DNA of 64,000 nt from Streptomyces sp. LX-29. GTDB taxonomy: Bacteria; Actinomycetota; Actinomycetes; Streptomycetales; Streptomycetaceae. Position 1 is the stretch's first letter, and each line of letters opens with the position of its first letter. The position numbers were made by a program, and so were the translations under genes. Under the pieces are notes generated by a model. That model was not told the DNA's origin, did not search any database, and was given only the letters and a program-made list of their open reading frames with translations. Below, in pieces: positions 37,301-45,062 of the stretch. The stretch is taken from NCBI RefSeq assembly GCF_029541745.1, contig NZ_CP089746.1, forward strand, positions 2,170,001 to 2,234,000, read 5' to 3'.

Positions 37301-37511
37301 CAAGGCCAACCTCGTCGACGGCGCGGCGGCGCAGTCCCCGCAGGGCGGCCCCCAGGTCTCCCGGGCTCCGGAAGCCGTTCGGGGCAGGTTGAGCAACCTG
37401 CGCCGGGGCGTCCAGCAGGCCCGCAACGCGGGTTCCGAGAGCAGCACCGAGCAAGACCAGCATGACCAACAGGGCTTCGGCCCCGGCAGCACCTACGATC
37501 AGGAGCGTTAG
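34329..37511 (+). CDS. cvnA2: Conservon sensor-kinase-like membrane protein CvnA (second system)
   Basis: 1060 residues from a GTG. It has the layout of cvnA1: first membrane helix about 56-75 (LNAILLIPVLVALVFGGFRV), an extracellular helical domain, second helix about 378-402, a HAMP-type linker, DHLATRMRRNGENLLILAGE, and an HATPase domain (ELLENATTFSSP, IEIHDKGIGLTAEDF, RMGLFVVGRLA). DKGIG replaces DTGIG. The tail is Tyr/Pro/Gly-rich without the 30-residue repeat but ends in the same block (GVTSSGLPRRVPKANLVDG). Extracellular domains of the two CvnA proteins differ most, suggesting different inputs. Confidence 0.95.
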   Translation: MRRSKPNSAQTQARGNFTPPQRAAAASEDAPETSAPPAGKGGGRLSPGNWRVPTRLNAILLIPVLVALVFGGFRVESSLATWSEAQDAERTARVVRAAAAYGQALVNERDVTVKPLLTKSDTDVVQQARAATDTAADEFAKRVKDMPDSASLKRRLKAFEAVEPQLETLRRNAYTSELPGAKTEEGYVAVQHPLMEFANELGLGTGNITSYGRTVYAVSLAKASASIQRSLGTHLLVKPGSSDQRRLMLTSLASYVYLEKIALDEFKSGGLPEDVTLMDDELAKAASAHEEEIAQDKQEAEGVGEDFTAPPATERMLAEIASPTATRAKLQSLGITPDSWFEATTHKFDAYRNVESQLADKAVEEAAQISSDAKTDAIVNSAIVLVALLAAFIVAGMMARSMSRSMRRLRAAAFEVAEQRLPALVDQLSRTDPGRVDTRVEPIKINTKDEIGEVARAFDQVHREAIRLAAEQALLRGNVNAIFTNLSSRNQGLIERQLTLITSLENNEADPDQLENLFKLDHLATRMRRNGENLLILAGEEPGRRWNQPVPLVDVLRASASEVESYERIEIDGVPESEIHGQAVTDLVHLLSELLENATTFSSPHTKVRVTATRLPDGRVMIEIHDKGIGLTAEDFADINHKLANPPTVDAAISQRMGLFVVGRLADRHDIRVQLRPSGEQAGTTSLVMLPDAITHGGGGEELPDDFTVSRIVPEQPHATQETPILRSAAELGFDDSHYGERQAQRPAAGEGGFNPIERSLQRGERRAAMGAHAHRQQPTDPATGYPAAEAGYADPAAGFQQPPAGYPEAGREAGYAEAGYGHQTEPQQQPYADYNSPVDQGGWAAQGSYDAGYAPEHGTQAESTPSVPEASRERVEFNHSDSSAPSAGDGHSLTDAGLPRRNRGWQQPDGSTAGMADAAPEQSSEQSLPRRTPGAGLSQPGRSENASGEGSGNGGDGWRSANDELWQRAGRIREPKAGGVTSSGLPRRVPKANLVDGAAAQSPQGGPQVSRAPEAVRGRLSNLRRGVQQARNAGSESSTEQDQHDQQGFGPGSTYDQER

Positions 37512-37512
37512 T

Positions 37513-37935
37513 GTGAGCCCGATGAGCCAGGCGGCGCAGAACCTGAACTGGTTGATCACGAACTTTGTGGACAACACCCCCGGGGTGTCGCACACGGTCG
37601 TGGTCTCCGCCGACGGACTCCTCCTCGCGATGTCCGAAGGGTTCCCCCGCGACCGCGCGGACCAGCTGGCGGCGGTCGCCTCCGGTCTGACCTCGCTGAC
37701 CGCCGGAGCCTCCCGCATCTTCGAAGGCGGTGCGGTCAACCAGACCGTCGTCGAGATGGAGCGCGGCTTCCTCTTCATCATGTCCATCTCGGACGGATCC
37801 TCGCTGGCCGTCCTCGCCCACCCCGAGTGCGACATCGGCCTCGTCGGCTACGAGATGGCCCTGCTCGTCGACCGCGCGGGTGGGGTGCTCACCCCCGACC
37901 TGCGGGCAGAACTGCAAGGAAGCCTTCTCAACTAG
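37513..37935 (+). CDS. cvnB2: Roadblock/LC7 protein CvnB (second system)
   Basis: 140 residues from a GTG just after the cvnA2 stop, with AGGAG upstream. The protein is identical to the first CvnB from MSQAAQ to the last residue. The DNA is identical over 340 bp, while both ends carry clustered synonymous changes. Two complexes using the same CvnB protein could exchange partners. Confidence 0.96.
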   Translation: MSPMSQAAQNLNWLITNFVDNTPGVSHTVVVSADGLLLAMSEGFPRDRADQLAAVASGLTSLTAGASRIFEGGAVNQTVVEMERGFLFIMSISDGSSLAVLAHPECDIGLVGYEMALLVDRAGGVLTPDLRAELQGSLLN

Positions 37936-38016
37936 CAAAGAGACAGTGCGCTTCGCGCCACCGCCCCATAGGGTGCGGTGGCGCGACCGGCAAACACGCG
38001 AGTTGGAGGAGGAGCC

Positions 38017-38631
38017 GTGGAAACGCCCCCTAGCGGATACCCGTACGGGTTCGGGCAGCAGCCCGAACCGCAGCAGGATGGCCCGCTGCAGCGCTTCAAC
38101 TTCCCCTCCACTCCCAGCCACTACCGCCAGCCACAGGGCTACCCGCAGCAGCAGCAGCAACCCCAGCCGCAGCAGCAACAAGGGCCCCCGTCTGGCTACC
38201 CGTCGTACGAACCGCAGCGCCCGCCGCGCAACCAGCCGGCCCAGTCGCAGCGGCGACGCACCGCGCCGGAGCCGCCCGTGGGCGGCGCGCACAACCCCCT
38301 GGTGCGTCCGTACGCCATGACCGGAGGCCGAACCCGGCCTCGCTACCAGCTCGCCATCGAGGCGCTGGTGCACACCACGGCCGATCCCTCCCGGTTGCAG
38401 GGCCAGTTGCCCGAACACCAGCGGATCTGCCAGTTGTGCCGGGAGATCAAGTCGGTCGCAGAGATCTCCGCGCTCCTCACCATCCCCCTCGGCGTCGCCC
38501 GAATCCTCGTCGCCGATCTGGCCGAGGCCGGACTCGTCGCCATCCATCAGCCGGGCGGCGACGAGACCGCCGGCGGCCAGCCTGACGTGACACTGCTCGA
38601 AAGGGTGCTCAGTGGACTTCGCAAGCTCTAG
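38017..38631 (+). CDS. cvnC2: DUF742 protein CvnC (second system), Gln/Pro-rich N-terminus
   Basis: 204 residues. I chose the GTG at 38017, which follows GGAGGAGGAG. Residues 1-85 are rich in Gln, Pro and Tyr (a run of Gln codons near 38140-38180) and probably disordered; this is absent from cvnC1. The DUF742 core follows (RPYAMTGGRTRPRYQLAIEA ...). The last 20 bases overlap cvnD2, the same overlap as in the first system. Confidence 0.93.
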   Translation: METPPSGYPYGFGQQPEPQQDGPLQRFNFPSTPSHYRQPQGYPQQQQQPQPQQQQGPPSGYPSYEPQRPPRNQPAQSQRRRTAPEPPVGGAHNPLVRPYAMTGGRTRPRYQLAIEALVHTTADPSRLQGQLPEHQRICQLCREIKSVAEISALLTIPLGVARILVADLAEAGLVAIHQPGGDETAGGQPDVTLLERVLSGLRKL

Positions 38632-39190
38632 CGGTGCAGCCCGCTCCACCACCTCCGCGAAGATCGTGGTGGCGGGCGGCTTCGGCGTGGGCAAGACCAC
38701 GTTCGTCGGCGCGGTCTCGGAGATCAACCCGCTGCGCACCGAAGCCGTGATGACCTCGGCCTCGGCGGGGATCGACGACCTCACGCACGCGCCGGACAAG
38801 ACCACGACCACTGTGGCCATGGACTTCGGCCGTATCACGCTGGACCAGGACCTGATCCTGTACCTGTTCGGTACGCCGGGTCAGGACCGCTTCTGGTTCA
38901 TGTGGGACGACCTGGTCCGCGGCGCCATCGGCGCCGTCGTGCTGGTCGACACCCGCCGTCTCGCCGACTGCTTCCCCGCGGTCGACTACTTCGAGAACAG
39001 CGGCCTGCCCTTCGTGATCGCCCTCAACGGCTTCGACGGCCACCAGCCGTACGGCCCCGAAGAGGTCCGCGAGGCACTCCAGATCGGCCCCGACGCCCCG
39101 ATCATCACCACCGACGCGCGAACCCGCAGCGAGGCGAAGAGCACGCTCATCACCCTCGTCGAACACGCCCTCATGGCCCGGCTCCGGTAG
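38612..39190 (+). CDS. cvnD2: Small Ras-like GTPase CvnD (second system)
   Basis: 192 residues from a GTG, with the same G-motifs as cvnD1 (GGFGVGKTTFVG, FGTPGQDRFWFMW, IALNGFDG). It differs from cvnD1 mainly at the first ten residues, a short loop (TSASAGIDDLTHAPDK against SHVQDK) and the C-terminus. Patches are nearly identical in DNA. A strong terminator follows. Confidence 0.95.
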   Translation: MDFASSSGAARSTTSAKIVVAGGFGVGKTTFVGAVSEINPLRTEAVMTSASAGIDDLTHAPDKTTTTVAMDFGRITLDQDLILYLFGTPGQDRFWFMWDDLVRGAIGAVVLVDTRRLADCFPAVDYFENSGLPFVIALNGFDGHQPYGPEEVREALQIGPDAPIITTDARTRSEAKSTLITLVEHALMARLR

Positions 39191-39211
39191 TCACCGGCGC
39201 CGTCGGCCGTG

Positions 39212-39255
39212 CAGAAAGGTCCCCGCACCCCCGGAAGGGGGGCGGGGACCTTTCT
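39212..39255. terminator. Rho-independent terminator after conservon 2
   Basis: Arms AGAAAGGTCCCCGC and GCGGGGACCTTTCT flank a C- and G-rich inner part. It has T-runs on both strands and works for either direction. Confidence 0.88.
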
Positions 39256-39362
39256 CGTGCGCCCTGTGATGACCGTGTCGTGGGCCGGGGTGGTGGGCCG
39301 GTGTCGTGGGTCCTGCCATGTGCTCCGGGTGTGCCGCTGGACCGCCCGGTCGCGGCAGACGA

Positions 39363-39400
39363 AACGCCGGGCGGGCTGGAGATCCAGCCCGCCCGGCGTT
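39363..39400 (-). terminator. Perfect hairpin terminator after accE
   Basis: A 17-bp perfect stem (AACGCCGGGCGGGCTGG and its complement) with a 4-nt loop, 13 bp past the accE stop. Confidence 0.85.
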
Positions 39401-39413
39401 CGGTGCGAAGAGG

Positions 39414-39680
39414 TCAGCCCTGCCAGCTGTGCGGGGCGCGGAAACCCGACTGGCGCTCAAGGCGACGCCAGCGGGCGGTGTCCCGGCGCGGCCGGGTCGA
39501 GGCGGCGCCGCGGGTGCGGTGCACCGCACCCGCGCGGGCGAGCAGGACCGCGGTGACGGCGGCCAGCTCCTCCGCGTCGGCGTGCCCCTTCTCGACCCGG
39601 ACGAGCGTGCCGGCGGTGGCGGACATGGCGGTATCGCTGGGAGTACTCACGGTGGACTTCGTCTCCATCAGCCGCGTCAC
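39414..39680 (-). CDS. accE: Acyl-CoA carboxylase epsilon subunit
   Basis: 88 residues from a GTG that overlaps the accB stop (GTGA). The recognisable core is LVRVEKGHADAEELAAVTAV LLARAG (split here) and a C-terminal WRRLERQSGFRAPHSWQG. In Streptomyces this short subunit raises the activity of AccB-containing carboxylase complexes. Internal ATGs at codons 5 and 19 are alternative starts. The DNA next to it, toward the conservon, is a terminator region only. Confidence 0.9.
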   Translation of the reverse strand: MTRLMETKSTVSTPSDTAMSATAGTLVRVEKGHADAEELAAVTAVLLARAGAVHRTRGAASTRPRRDTARWRRLERQSGFRAPHSWQG

Positions 39681-41260
39681 TGCGGCGGGTTGCCGTGCTT
39701 ACGAGAGGGCAGGTCGGCGTGCTTGGTGCGCAGCATCGCCAGGGAACGGATGAGGATGGCGCGGGTGTCGGCCGGGTCGATGACGTCGTCGACGAGTCCG
39801 CGCTCGGCCGCGTAGTACGGGTGCATGAGCTCGGACTTGTACTCCTTGACCATGCGGGAGCGCATCGCCTCGGGGTCGTCCGCCTCCGCGATCTGGCGCC
39901 GGAAGATGACGTTGGCGGCGCCCTCGGCGCCCATCACCGCGATCTCGTTGGTCGGCCAGGCGTAGGTGAGGTCGGCGCCGATGGACTGGGAGTCCATCAC
40001 GATGTACGCGCCGCCGTACGCCTTGCGCAGGATCACCGAGATCCGCGGCACGGTGGCGTTGCAGTACGCGTAGAGCATCTTGGCGCCGTGCCGGATGATG
40101 CCGCCGTGCTCCTGGTCGACGCCGGGCAGGAAGCCGGGCACGTCCAGCAGGGTGATCAGCGGGATGTTGAACGCGTCGCACATCTGGATGAAGCGCGCGG
40201 ACTTCTCCGACGCCTCGATGTCCAGCACGCCGGCCAGCGACTGCGGCTGGTTGGCGATCACGCCGACGACCTGACCGTCGAGCCGGGTCAGGGCGCAGAT
40301 GATGTTGGTGGCCCAGCGCTCGTGGACCTCCAGGAACTCGCCGTCGTCGACGATCTCCTCGATCACCTTGCGCATGTCGTACGGGCGGTTGCCGTCGGCC
40401 GGGACGAGGTCCAGCAGTATGTCGCCGCGCCGGTCCACGGGGTCCTCGGACTCCACGACGGGCGGGTTCTCCCGGTTGTTCTGCGGGAGCATCGACAGCA
40501 GGTAGCGCACCTCCTCCAGGCACGACTCCTCGTCGTCGTAGGCGAAGTGGCAGACGCCGGAGGTCTCGGCGTGAACGTCCGCACCGCCGAGGCCGTTCTG
40601 GGTCACCTTCTCGCCCGTCACCGCCTGGACCACGTCCGGGCCGGTGATGAACATCTGCGAGGTCTCCCGCACCATGAACACGAAGTCCGTGAGCGCCGGG
40701 GAGTAGGCCGCGCCACCGGCGCACGGGCCGAGCATCACGCTGATCTGCGGGATGACGCCGGACGCCTTGGTGTTGCGCTGGAAGATGCCGCCGTAGCCGG
40801 CGAGGGCGGAGACGCCCTCCTGAATGCGGGCGCCGGCGCCGTCGTTCAGGGAGACCAGCGGCGCCCCGGCCGCGATCGCCATGTCCATGATCTTGTGGAT
40901 CTTCGTGGCGTGGGCCTCGCCCAGCGCGCCACCGAAGATCCGGAAGTCGTGTGCGTACACGAACACCGTGCGTCCGTGAACGGTTCCCCACCCCGTGATC
41001 ACACCATCGGTGTACGGCCGCTTGGCCTCCAGGCCGAAACCGCTGGCCCGGTGCCGGCGCAGCGGCTCCACCTCGTTGAAGGAACCCTCGTCCAGCAGCA
41101 GATCGATCCGCTCCCGAGCCGTCAGCTTCCCCTTGGCCTTCTGAGCCTCGGTCGCCCGCTCGCTCGGACCCCGCCGAACCTGCTCGCGGATGGCGTGCAG
41201 CTCGGCGACGCGCCCGCGGACGTCACTCGCCACTTCGGGCGCACCTTCGAGATTGGTCAT
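39677..41260 (-). CDS. accB: Acyl-CoA (acetyl/propionyl) carboxylase beta subunit
   Basis: 527 residues of the carboxyltransferase family. Motifs: RERIDLLLDEGSFNEVEPLR, GGALGEAHATKIHKIMDMAI, NDGAGARIQEGVSALAGYGG, GPCAGGAAYSPALTDFVFMV, DVPGFLPGVDQEHGGIIRHG and MDSQSIGADLTYAWPTNEIA. With a biotinylated alpha subunit (not in the window) it makes malonyl-CoA or methylmalonyl-CoA. It is co-transcribed with accE. The 293-bp gap to the next gene (41261-41553) holds its promoter and no gene. Confidence 0.96.
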   Translation of the reverse strand: MTNLEGAPEVASDVRGRVAELHAIREQVRRGPSERATEAQKAKGKLTARERIDLLLDEGSFNEVEPLRRHRASGFGLEAKRPYTDGVITGWGTVHGRTVFVYAHDFRIFGGALGEAHATKIHKIMDMAIAAGAPLVSLNDGAGARIQEGVSALAGYGGIFQRNTKASGVIPQISVMLGPCAGGAAYSPALTDFVFMVRETSQMFITGPDVVQAVTGEKVTQNGLGGADVHAETSGVCHFAYDDEESCLEEVRYLLSMLPQNNRENPPVVESEDPVDRRGDILLDLVPADGNRPYDMRKVIEEIVDDGEFLEVHERWATNIICALTRLDGQVVGVIANQPQSLAGVLDIEASEKSARFIQMCDAFNIPLITLLDVPGFLPGVDQEHGGIIRHGAKMLYAYCNATVPRISVILRKAYGGAYIVMDSQSIGADLTYAWPTNEIAVMGAEGAANVIFRRQIAEADDPEAMRSRMVKEYKSELMHPYYAAERGLVDDVIDPADTRAILIRSLAMLRTKHADLPSRKHGNPPQ

Positions 41261-41553
41261 GCATTGAACGGTACGTGCCAGGGGGCCGGGAGACCGATGT
41301 CGTTTTCCTACAACGTCGCACCCGTTTTCGTGGGCAGGCAGAACAGAACTGCACAGTGAGTTTGGGCGTCAACGGCTGTACCTAAGGACAACGGCCACTG
41401 TTGGCACTCCACAAAGGGAACCCGGGGTATGCGGTAGCTGCGGCGGTCTGACCACGCCGAACGGTCACCCGGTCGGCTGGCGCGGTACGGCCGCGCGGGG
41501 TATCCGGACACCGGGTGGGACGGCAGCAGCCTAGCCGCGCCGGACCGCGCTCC

Positions 41554-44031
41554 CTACCCCTTTCGACCCCACTCGACCCCCCTCCCCGCGCGCCGCCCCC
41601 ACCCCTGACCCTCCCGGCCGTCCAGCAGCACCTCGCAGCGGTGCCCGGCGCCCGCGGCGCCGGCGCTCACCCGCAGCCGCAGTGTGGCGCCCGCGGACAG
41701 GACCCGAACGGACGGGTCCTGGGCGAGCACCCGGCGCACCGGCCGGGCCCAGTCGAGCTCCACCGGCGCGCCCGACCGCGCGGGGTCGGCGATCCACAGC
41801 GTCGCGCGCCCCCCGCGACACCGCACCAGCACGCTCGCCGGGCCGTCGGCGGTCAGCTCTCCGACCGTCCCCGCCCGCCAGAAGTTGACGGCGGTCAGCC
41901 CCCACGAGGCGACGGCGACCCCCTGCTGCCGCTCACTGTTGGCGAGGAGGCTCAGCCATCCGGAGTCGGCGGCGCGGGCGGCGAGGGTGCGCCGATCGGC
42001 CCCGGGCAGCAGCAGGTAGGCGTAGGAGGCGTCCACCGGGTCGGTGCCGTGGTCGTGCCAGAGCGTCAGATAGCGCCGGGTGAACGGGTCGGGCGCGCCG
42101 CCCGCGTTGATGTCCCGCCACGCTCCCGTCCGGGCCTCGCGCAGCGCGTTCAGCCGGGCGCCGCCGGGGAACACATAGCCGCCGTGGCCGTGCAGGTGCG
42201 CCCAGCGGGCGCGCCGGAAGGTCGCGCTCCAGCCGAGCTCCGCGGGCTGCTCCACCCCGTCCACGGTGAGGGTGTGGGTGCCGTCGGCGCCGAGGTTGCG
42301 GTGGTCCACGATCGTCTCCACCGGGGTGCCGTCGGCGGCGGTGACGCCGGCGCCCAGACAGATCACGGCGTCGGCGACGAAGAACCAGGACTTCTTGGCG
42401 CGCAGCGTGCTGGAGAGCCCGCGCAGATCCTGGCCGATCGCGGCGAACTCGCCGTCGGTGACCCCGCCCACCCAGCGCGCGGCCGGCTTGGGCTGGCCCC
42501 AGCCGCCGCCCTCGTTGTCGGCCAACCGCTTGGTGGAGACGGTGGTGCCGGGCAGCCGGTAGGGGTCGGCGGTCGGCCAGAAGGCGTCCGTGTACTGGGC
42601 GAGCGTGCCCTCCCCCGCCCACCAGCTGAGCATCCCGGCTCCGGTGTGCCAGCCGCGCGGGTGCTCGCCGTTGCCGTTCTCGTAGTAGGAGATCCGGTCC
42701 GAGGCCATGGCCAGGTTGGCGGTCCAGCCGGGGCGCCGGTGCACCGCCCGGTCCATGGCGGCGAACAGCCGGTGCTCCACCGGCGCGGCGGCCACCGGCC
42801 CCGGCCGGTCCGCGATGGCGCGCAGCCGCGCCAGTTCGGCCACGCCGAACTGCGGGTCGGTGAGGACCGGGCTGGCCGTGTCCCGCGCGATCCAGCCCCG
42901 GATCATGGCGTGCCACTCCGCCCGCTCGGCCTCCGGGGCACCGTCGCCGAGCAGCGCGACGGCGGCGATCAGTTGGTGGCCGCGCTGGTGGTCGCTCTGC
43001 ACGACCTGGCGGCTGTCGCCCCGGGTCAGGCCCCGGCTGACGGCCCGTCCGGAGACGCTGTCCATCACCAGCCCGTCGTGGATCAGCGGCGCCCAGGCGC
43101 GCGTCACGCTGTCGTGGATGATCCGCAGCCCGGGGTCGACGACCTCCCAGGGGGAGCCGGCCAGCAGCGCGAAGAGCCGGCCGAGGCCGTCGAGGAGCAC
43201 ACAGCCGTAGGTGCCGGAGTAGGCGACCCAGGTGTGCTGGATGAAGGAGCCGTCGGCGTAGAGGCCGTCGCCCCGGGTGACATGGGGGAAGACCGGGGAG
43301 AGCGCGTCGCGGGCGAGCTCCAGTTTCCCGGCGGTCCGCCCCAGCACGCCGCGCAGCGCGACCACCCGGCACAGGTCGACCCGGTTGGCCCCGGTGCTGG
43401 TGCCGGTGTAGTCGCCGAGCATGCCGTCCGGCACGAAGTGGTCGACGGCGGCCAGGGCGCGGCCGCGCAGCGCCTCGTCGACCCGGTCGTGGGCCATGGC
43501 GAGGGTGTCGAGCAGCAGCCGCGGGCTGCCGATCTGCCACTCCCACCAGTTGCCGTAGCGGGTGGTCGCCGGGGAGTAGACCGTTCGGTCGAGGTGGTCC
43601 AGGCCGCGTACCAGGTCGGCGGCGAGCCCGGGGTCGCCGGTGAGGCCGGTGCCGGGCTGCGCGTACGCCTGCGCCATGGTGTGCAGCCGGGCGTAGCCGA
43701 GGGTGATCCCGGCGGGCGGGTCGTAGGGCGCGTCCGGCCAGAGCGAGGCGGCGGTGGGCGCCATGCTCGCGCGGTACGCGGCGGCCCGTTCGCCGGTGCG
43801 GCGCAGCCGGGAGGCGTAGGGCTCGGCCGTGGGGTCGAAGCCGGTGCCCAGGGCCAGCTCCAGCCAGCGGCGGCGCAGCGTGTCGAAGTCGTCGTCGGCC
43901 CTCCGGGCGCCGGGGGCGGGGCCCTCCCCCGGTGCGGCGTCGGCGGCCCGGGTCGGGCCCGCGAGGGCCGCGCCGAGGCCGAGCGCTCCGGTGCCGGCCA
44001 TGAGGGTGCGTCGTCTGACATCCCGTCCCAT
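41554..44031 (-). CDS. Polysaccharide lyase family 8 enzyme, Tat-exported
   Basis: 825 residues. The start MGRDVRRRTLMAGTGALGLG has a twin-arginine-type signal with GGAGG upstream. PL8 signatures: RYGNWWEWQIGSPRLLLDTL, SFIQHTWVAYSGTYGCVLLD (catalytic His and Tyr region), SDRISYYENGNGEHPRGWHT and the C-terminal beta-sandwich region. PL8 enzymes cleave hyaluronan, chondroitin or xanthan by beta-elimination; which one cannot be told here. It stands alone, divergent from the yceI gene, and its start is preceded by only 237 bp that also carry yceI regulation. Confidence 0.92.
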   Translation of the reverse strand: MGRDVRRRTLMAGTGALGLGAALAGPTRAADAAPGEGPAPGARRADDDFDTLRRRWLELALGTGFDPTAEPYASRLRRTGERAAAYRASMAPTAASLWPDAPYDPPAGITLGYARLHTMAQAYAQPGTGLTGDPGLAADLVRGLDHLDRTVYSPATTRYGNWWEWQIGSPRLLLDTLAMAHDRVDEALRGRALAAVDHFVPDGMLGDYTGTSTGANRVDLCRVVALRGVLGRTAGKLELARDALSPVFPHVTRGDGLYADGSFIQHTWVAYSGTYGCVLLDGLGRLFALLAGSPWEVVDPGLRIIHDSVTRAWAPLIHDGLVMDSVSGRAVSRGLTRGDSRQVVQSDHQRGHQLIAAVALLGDGAPEAERAEWHAMIRGWIARDTASPVLTDPQFGVAELARLRAIADRPGPVAAAPVEHRLFAAMDRAVHRRPGWTANLAMASDRISYYENGNGEHPRGWHTGAGMLSWWAGEGTLAQYTDAFWPTADPYRLPGTTVSTKRLADNEGGGWGQPKPAARWVGGVTDGEFAAIGQDLRGLSSTLRAKKSWFFVADAVICLGAGVTAADGTPVETIVDHRNLGADGTHTLTVDGVEQPAELGWSATFRRARWAHLHGHGGYVFPGGARLNALREARTGAWRDINAGGAPDPFTRRYLTLWHDHGTDPVDASYAYLLLPGADRRTLAARAADSGWLSLLANSERQQGVAVASWGLTAVNFWRAGTVGELTADGPASVLVRCRGGRATLWIADPARSGAPVELDWARPVRRVLAQDPSVRVLSAGATLRLRVSAGAAGAGHRCEVLLDGREGQGWGRRAGRGVEWGRKG

Positions 44032-44170
44032 GCGGGGGCCTCCTGCTCGTGGACCGTGCTGCGGACGCGTCGGTTGAGCCGCGGGTGGCGCCGGCCCGAG
44101 CATGCCGGACCGCCCGGCACCTCGCCAGACCGCTGGAGGGACGGTTCCCGGTGGCCCGGGAGCCATTTCA

Positions 44171-44249
44171 TTGAATCTTGAACTAGATGGTTGAAAGTTG
44201 AACTGGATGGGGCTACGGTGTCCCTCGTCGGAACCGTTGAATCTTCAAC
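44171..44249. promoter_or_regulatory. Tandem 20-bp repeat and palindrome upstream of yceI
   Basis: Two 20-bp units, TTGAATCTTGAACTAGATGG at 44171 and TTGAAAGTTGAACTGGATGG at 44191, are followed at 44236-44249 by the perfect palindrome GTTGAATCTTCAAC. The palindrome lies just before the ribosome site of the yceI gene. TTGAA-type half-sites are typical of MarR-family operators; no marR gene is adjacent. Confidence 0.75.
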
Positions 44250-44267
44250 AACACCCCAGGAGCAGTC

Positions 44268-44924
44268 ATGGCCCTCTTCGGTCGCAAGCGCCCCACCGCC
44301 ACCCCCGCGCCCACCGCCACCGCCGCCCTCGCGCCCACCGGCACCGCCACCGCCGTTCTCGACGTCGACCCCGCGCTCGCCGCGCTGACCGGCGACTACA
44401 CCATCGACCCCGGCCACAGCAGCATCGGCTTCACGGTGCGGCACGCGATGGTCACCAACGTCCGCGGCGCCTTCTCCGACCACGAGGGCACCCTGCGGCT
44501 GGACGGCGCCGACCCCTCGCGCTCCACCGCCGCCATCGACGTCAGGATCGCCAGCGTGGACACCGGCATCGCCGACCGCGACAACCACCTGCGCGGCGAC
44601 GACTTCTTCGACGCCGAGCGCTTCCCGCTGATGCGCTTCCGCTCCACCGGGATCCGGCCGGTCGGCGGCGACACCTACCGCGTCACCGGCGATCTGACGA
44701 TCAAGGACGTGACCCGTCCGCTCTCCCTCGACCTGGAGTTCAACGGCTCGGCCACCGACGTCTACGGCAACGAGCGCGTCGGCTTCGAGGGCGGCGCCGA
44801 GATCCTGCGCTCGGAGTGGGGCCTGACCTGGAACGCGGCGCTGGAGGCCGGCGGCGTGATGGTCAGCGACAAGGTCAAGCTGGTCTTCGACATCTCCGCC
44901 GTCAAGGCCGCTCCGCAGGGCTGA
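44268..44924 (+). CDS. YceI-family lipid-binding protein
   Basis: 218 residues. An N-terminal Pro/Thr/Ala-rich stretch (MALFGRKRPTATPAPTATAA ...) has no normal signal peptide. The YceI core follows: GDYTIDPGHSSIGFTVRHAM, FSDHEGTLRLDGADPSRSTA, FFDAERFPLMRFRSTGIRP, GDLTIKDVTRPLSLDLEFNG. YceI proteins are lipocalin-like barrels that bind isoprenoid or other lipids. AGGAG lies 6 bp before the ATG. Regulation probably acts at the repeat region upstream. Confidence 0.92.
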   Translation: MALFGRKRPTATPAPTATAALAPTGTATAVLDVDPALAALTGDYTIDPGHSSIGFTVRHAMVTNVRGAFSDHEGTLRLDGADPSRSTAAIDVRIASVDTGIADRDNHLRGDDFFDAERFPLMRFRSTGIRPVGGDTYRVTGDLTIKDVTRPLSLDLEFNGSATDVYGNERVGFEGGAEILRSEWGLTWNAALEAGGVMVSDKVKLVFDISAVKAAPQG

Positions 44925-45002
44925 CCGGCCGCCCGGCGGAACCGCGCCGCCGCCCCCCAGGGCCGACGATCACGGCCCCGCCATCACCCACCCACGCGAC
45001 AA

Positions 45003-45026
45003 GGGCCCCGTCCGAGGACGGGGCCC
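45003..45026. terminator. Hairpin terminator between convergent yceI and cimA
   Basis: Arms GGGCCCCGTCC and GGACGGGGCCC with a very short loop. Confidence 0.75.
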
Positions 45027-45062
45027 GCGCCGTGTCCGCGGCCGGTCAGACGGCCGCGCGCC

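Noticed and set aside
28700..39190. Two-component sensor kinases with missing response regulators
   Set aside because: Gene order (roadblock, DUF742, small GTPase) identifies conservons, which lack response regulators by design.
41554..44924. Horizontally acquired polysaccharide-use island
   Set aside because: Base composition matches the rest, and no transporter or other lyase genes accompany it.
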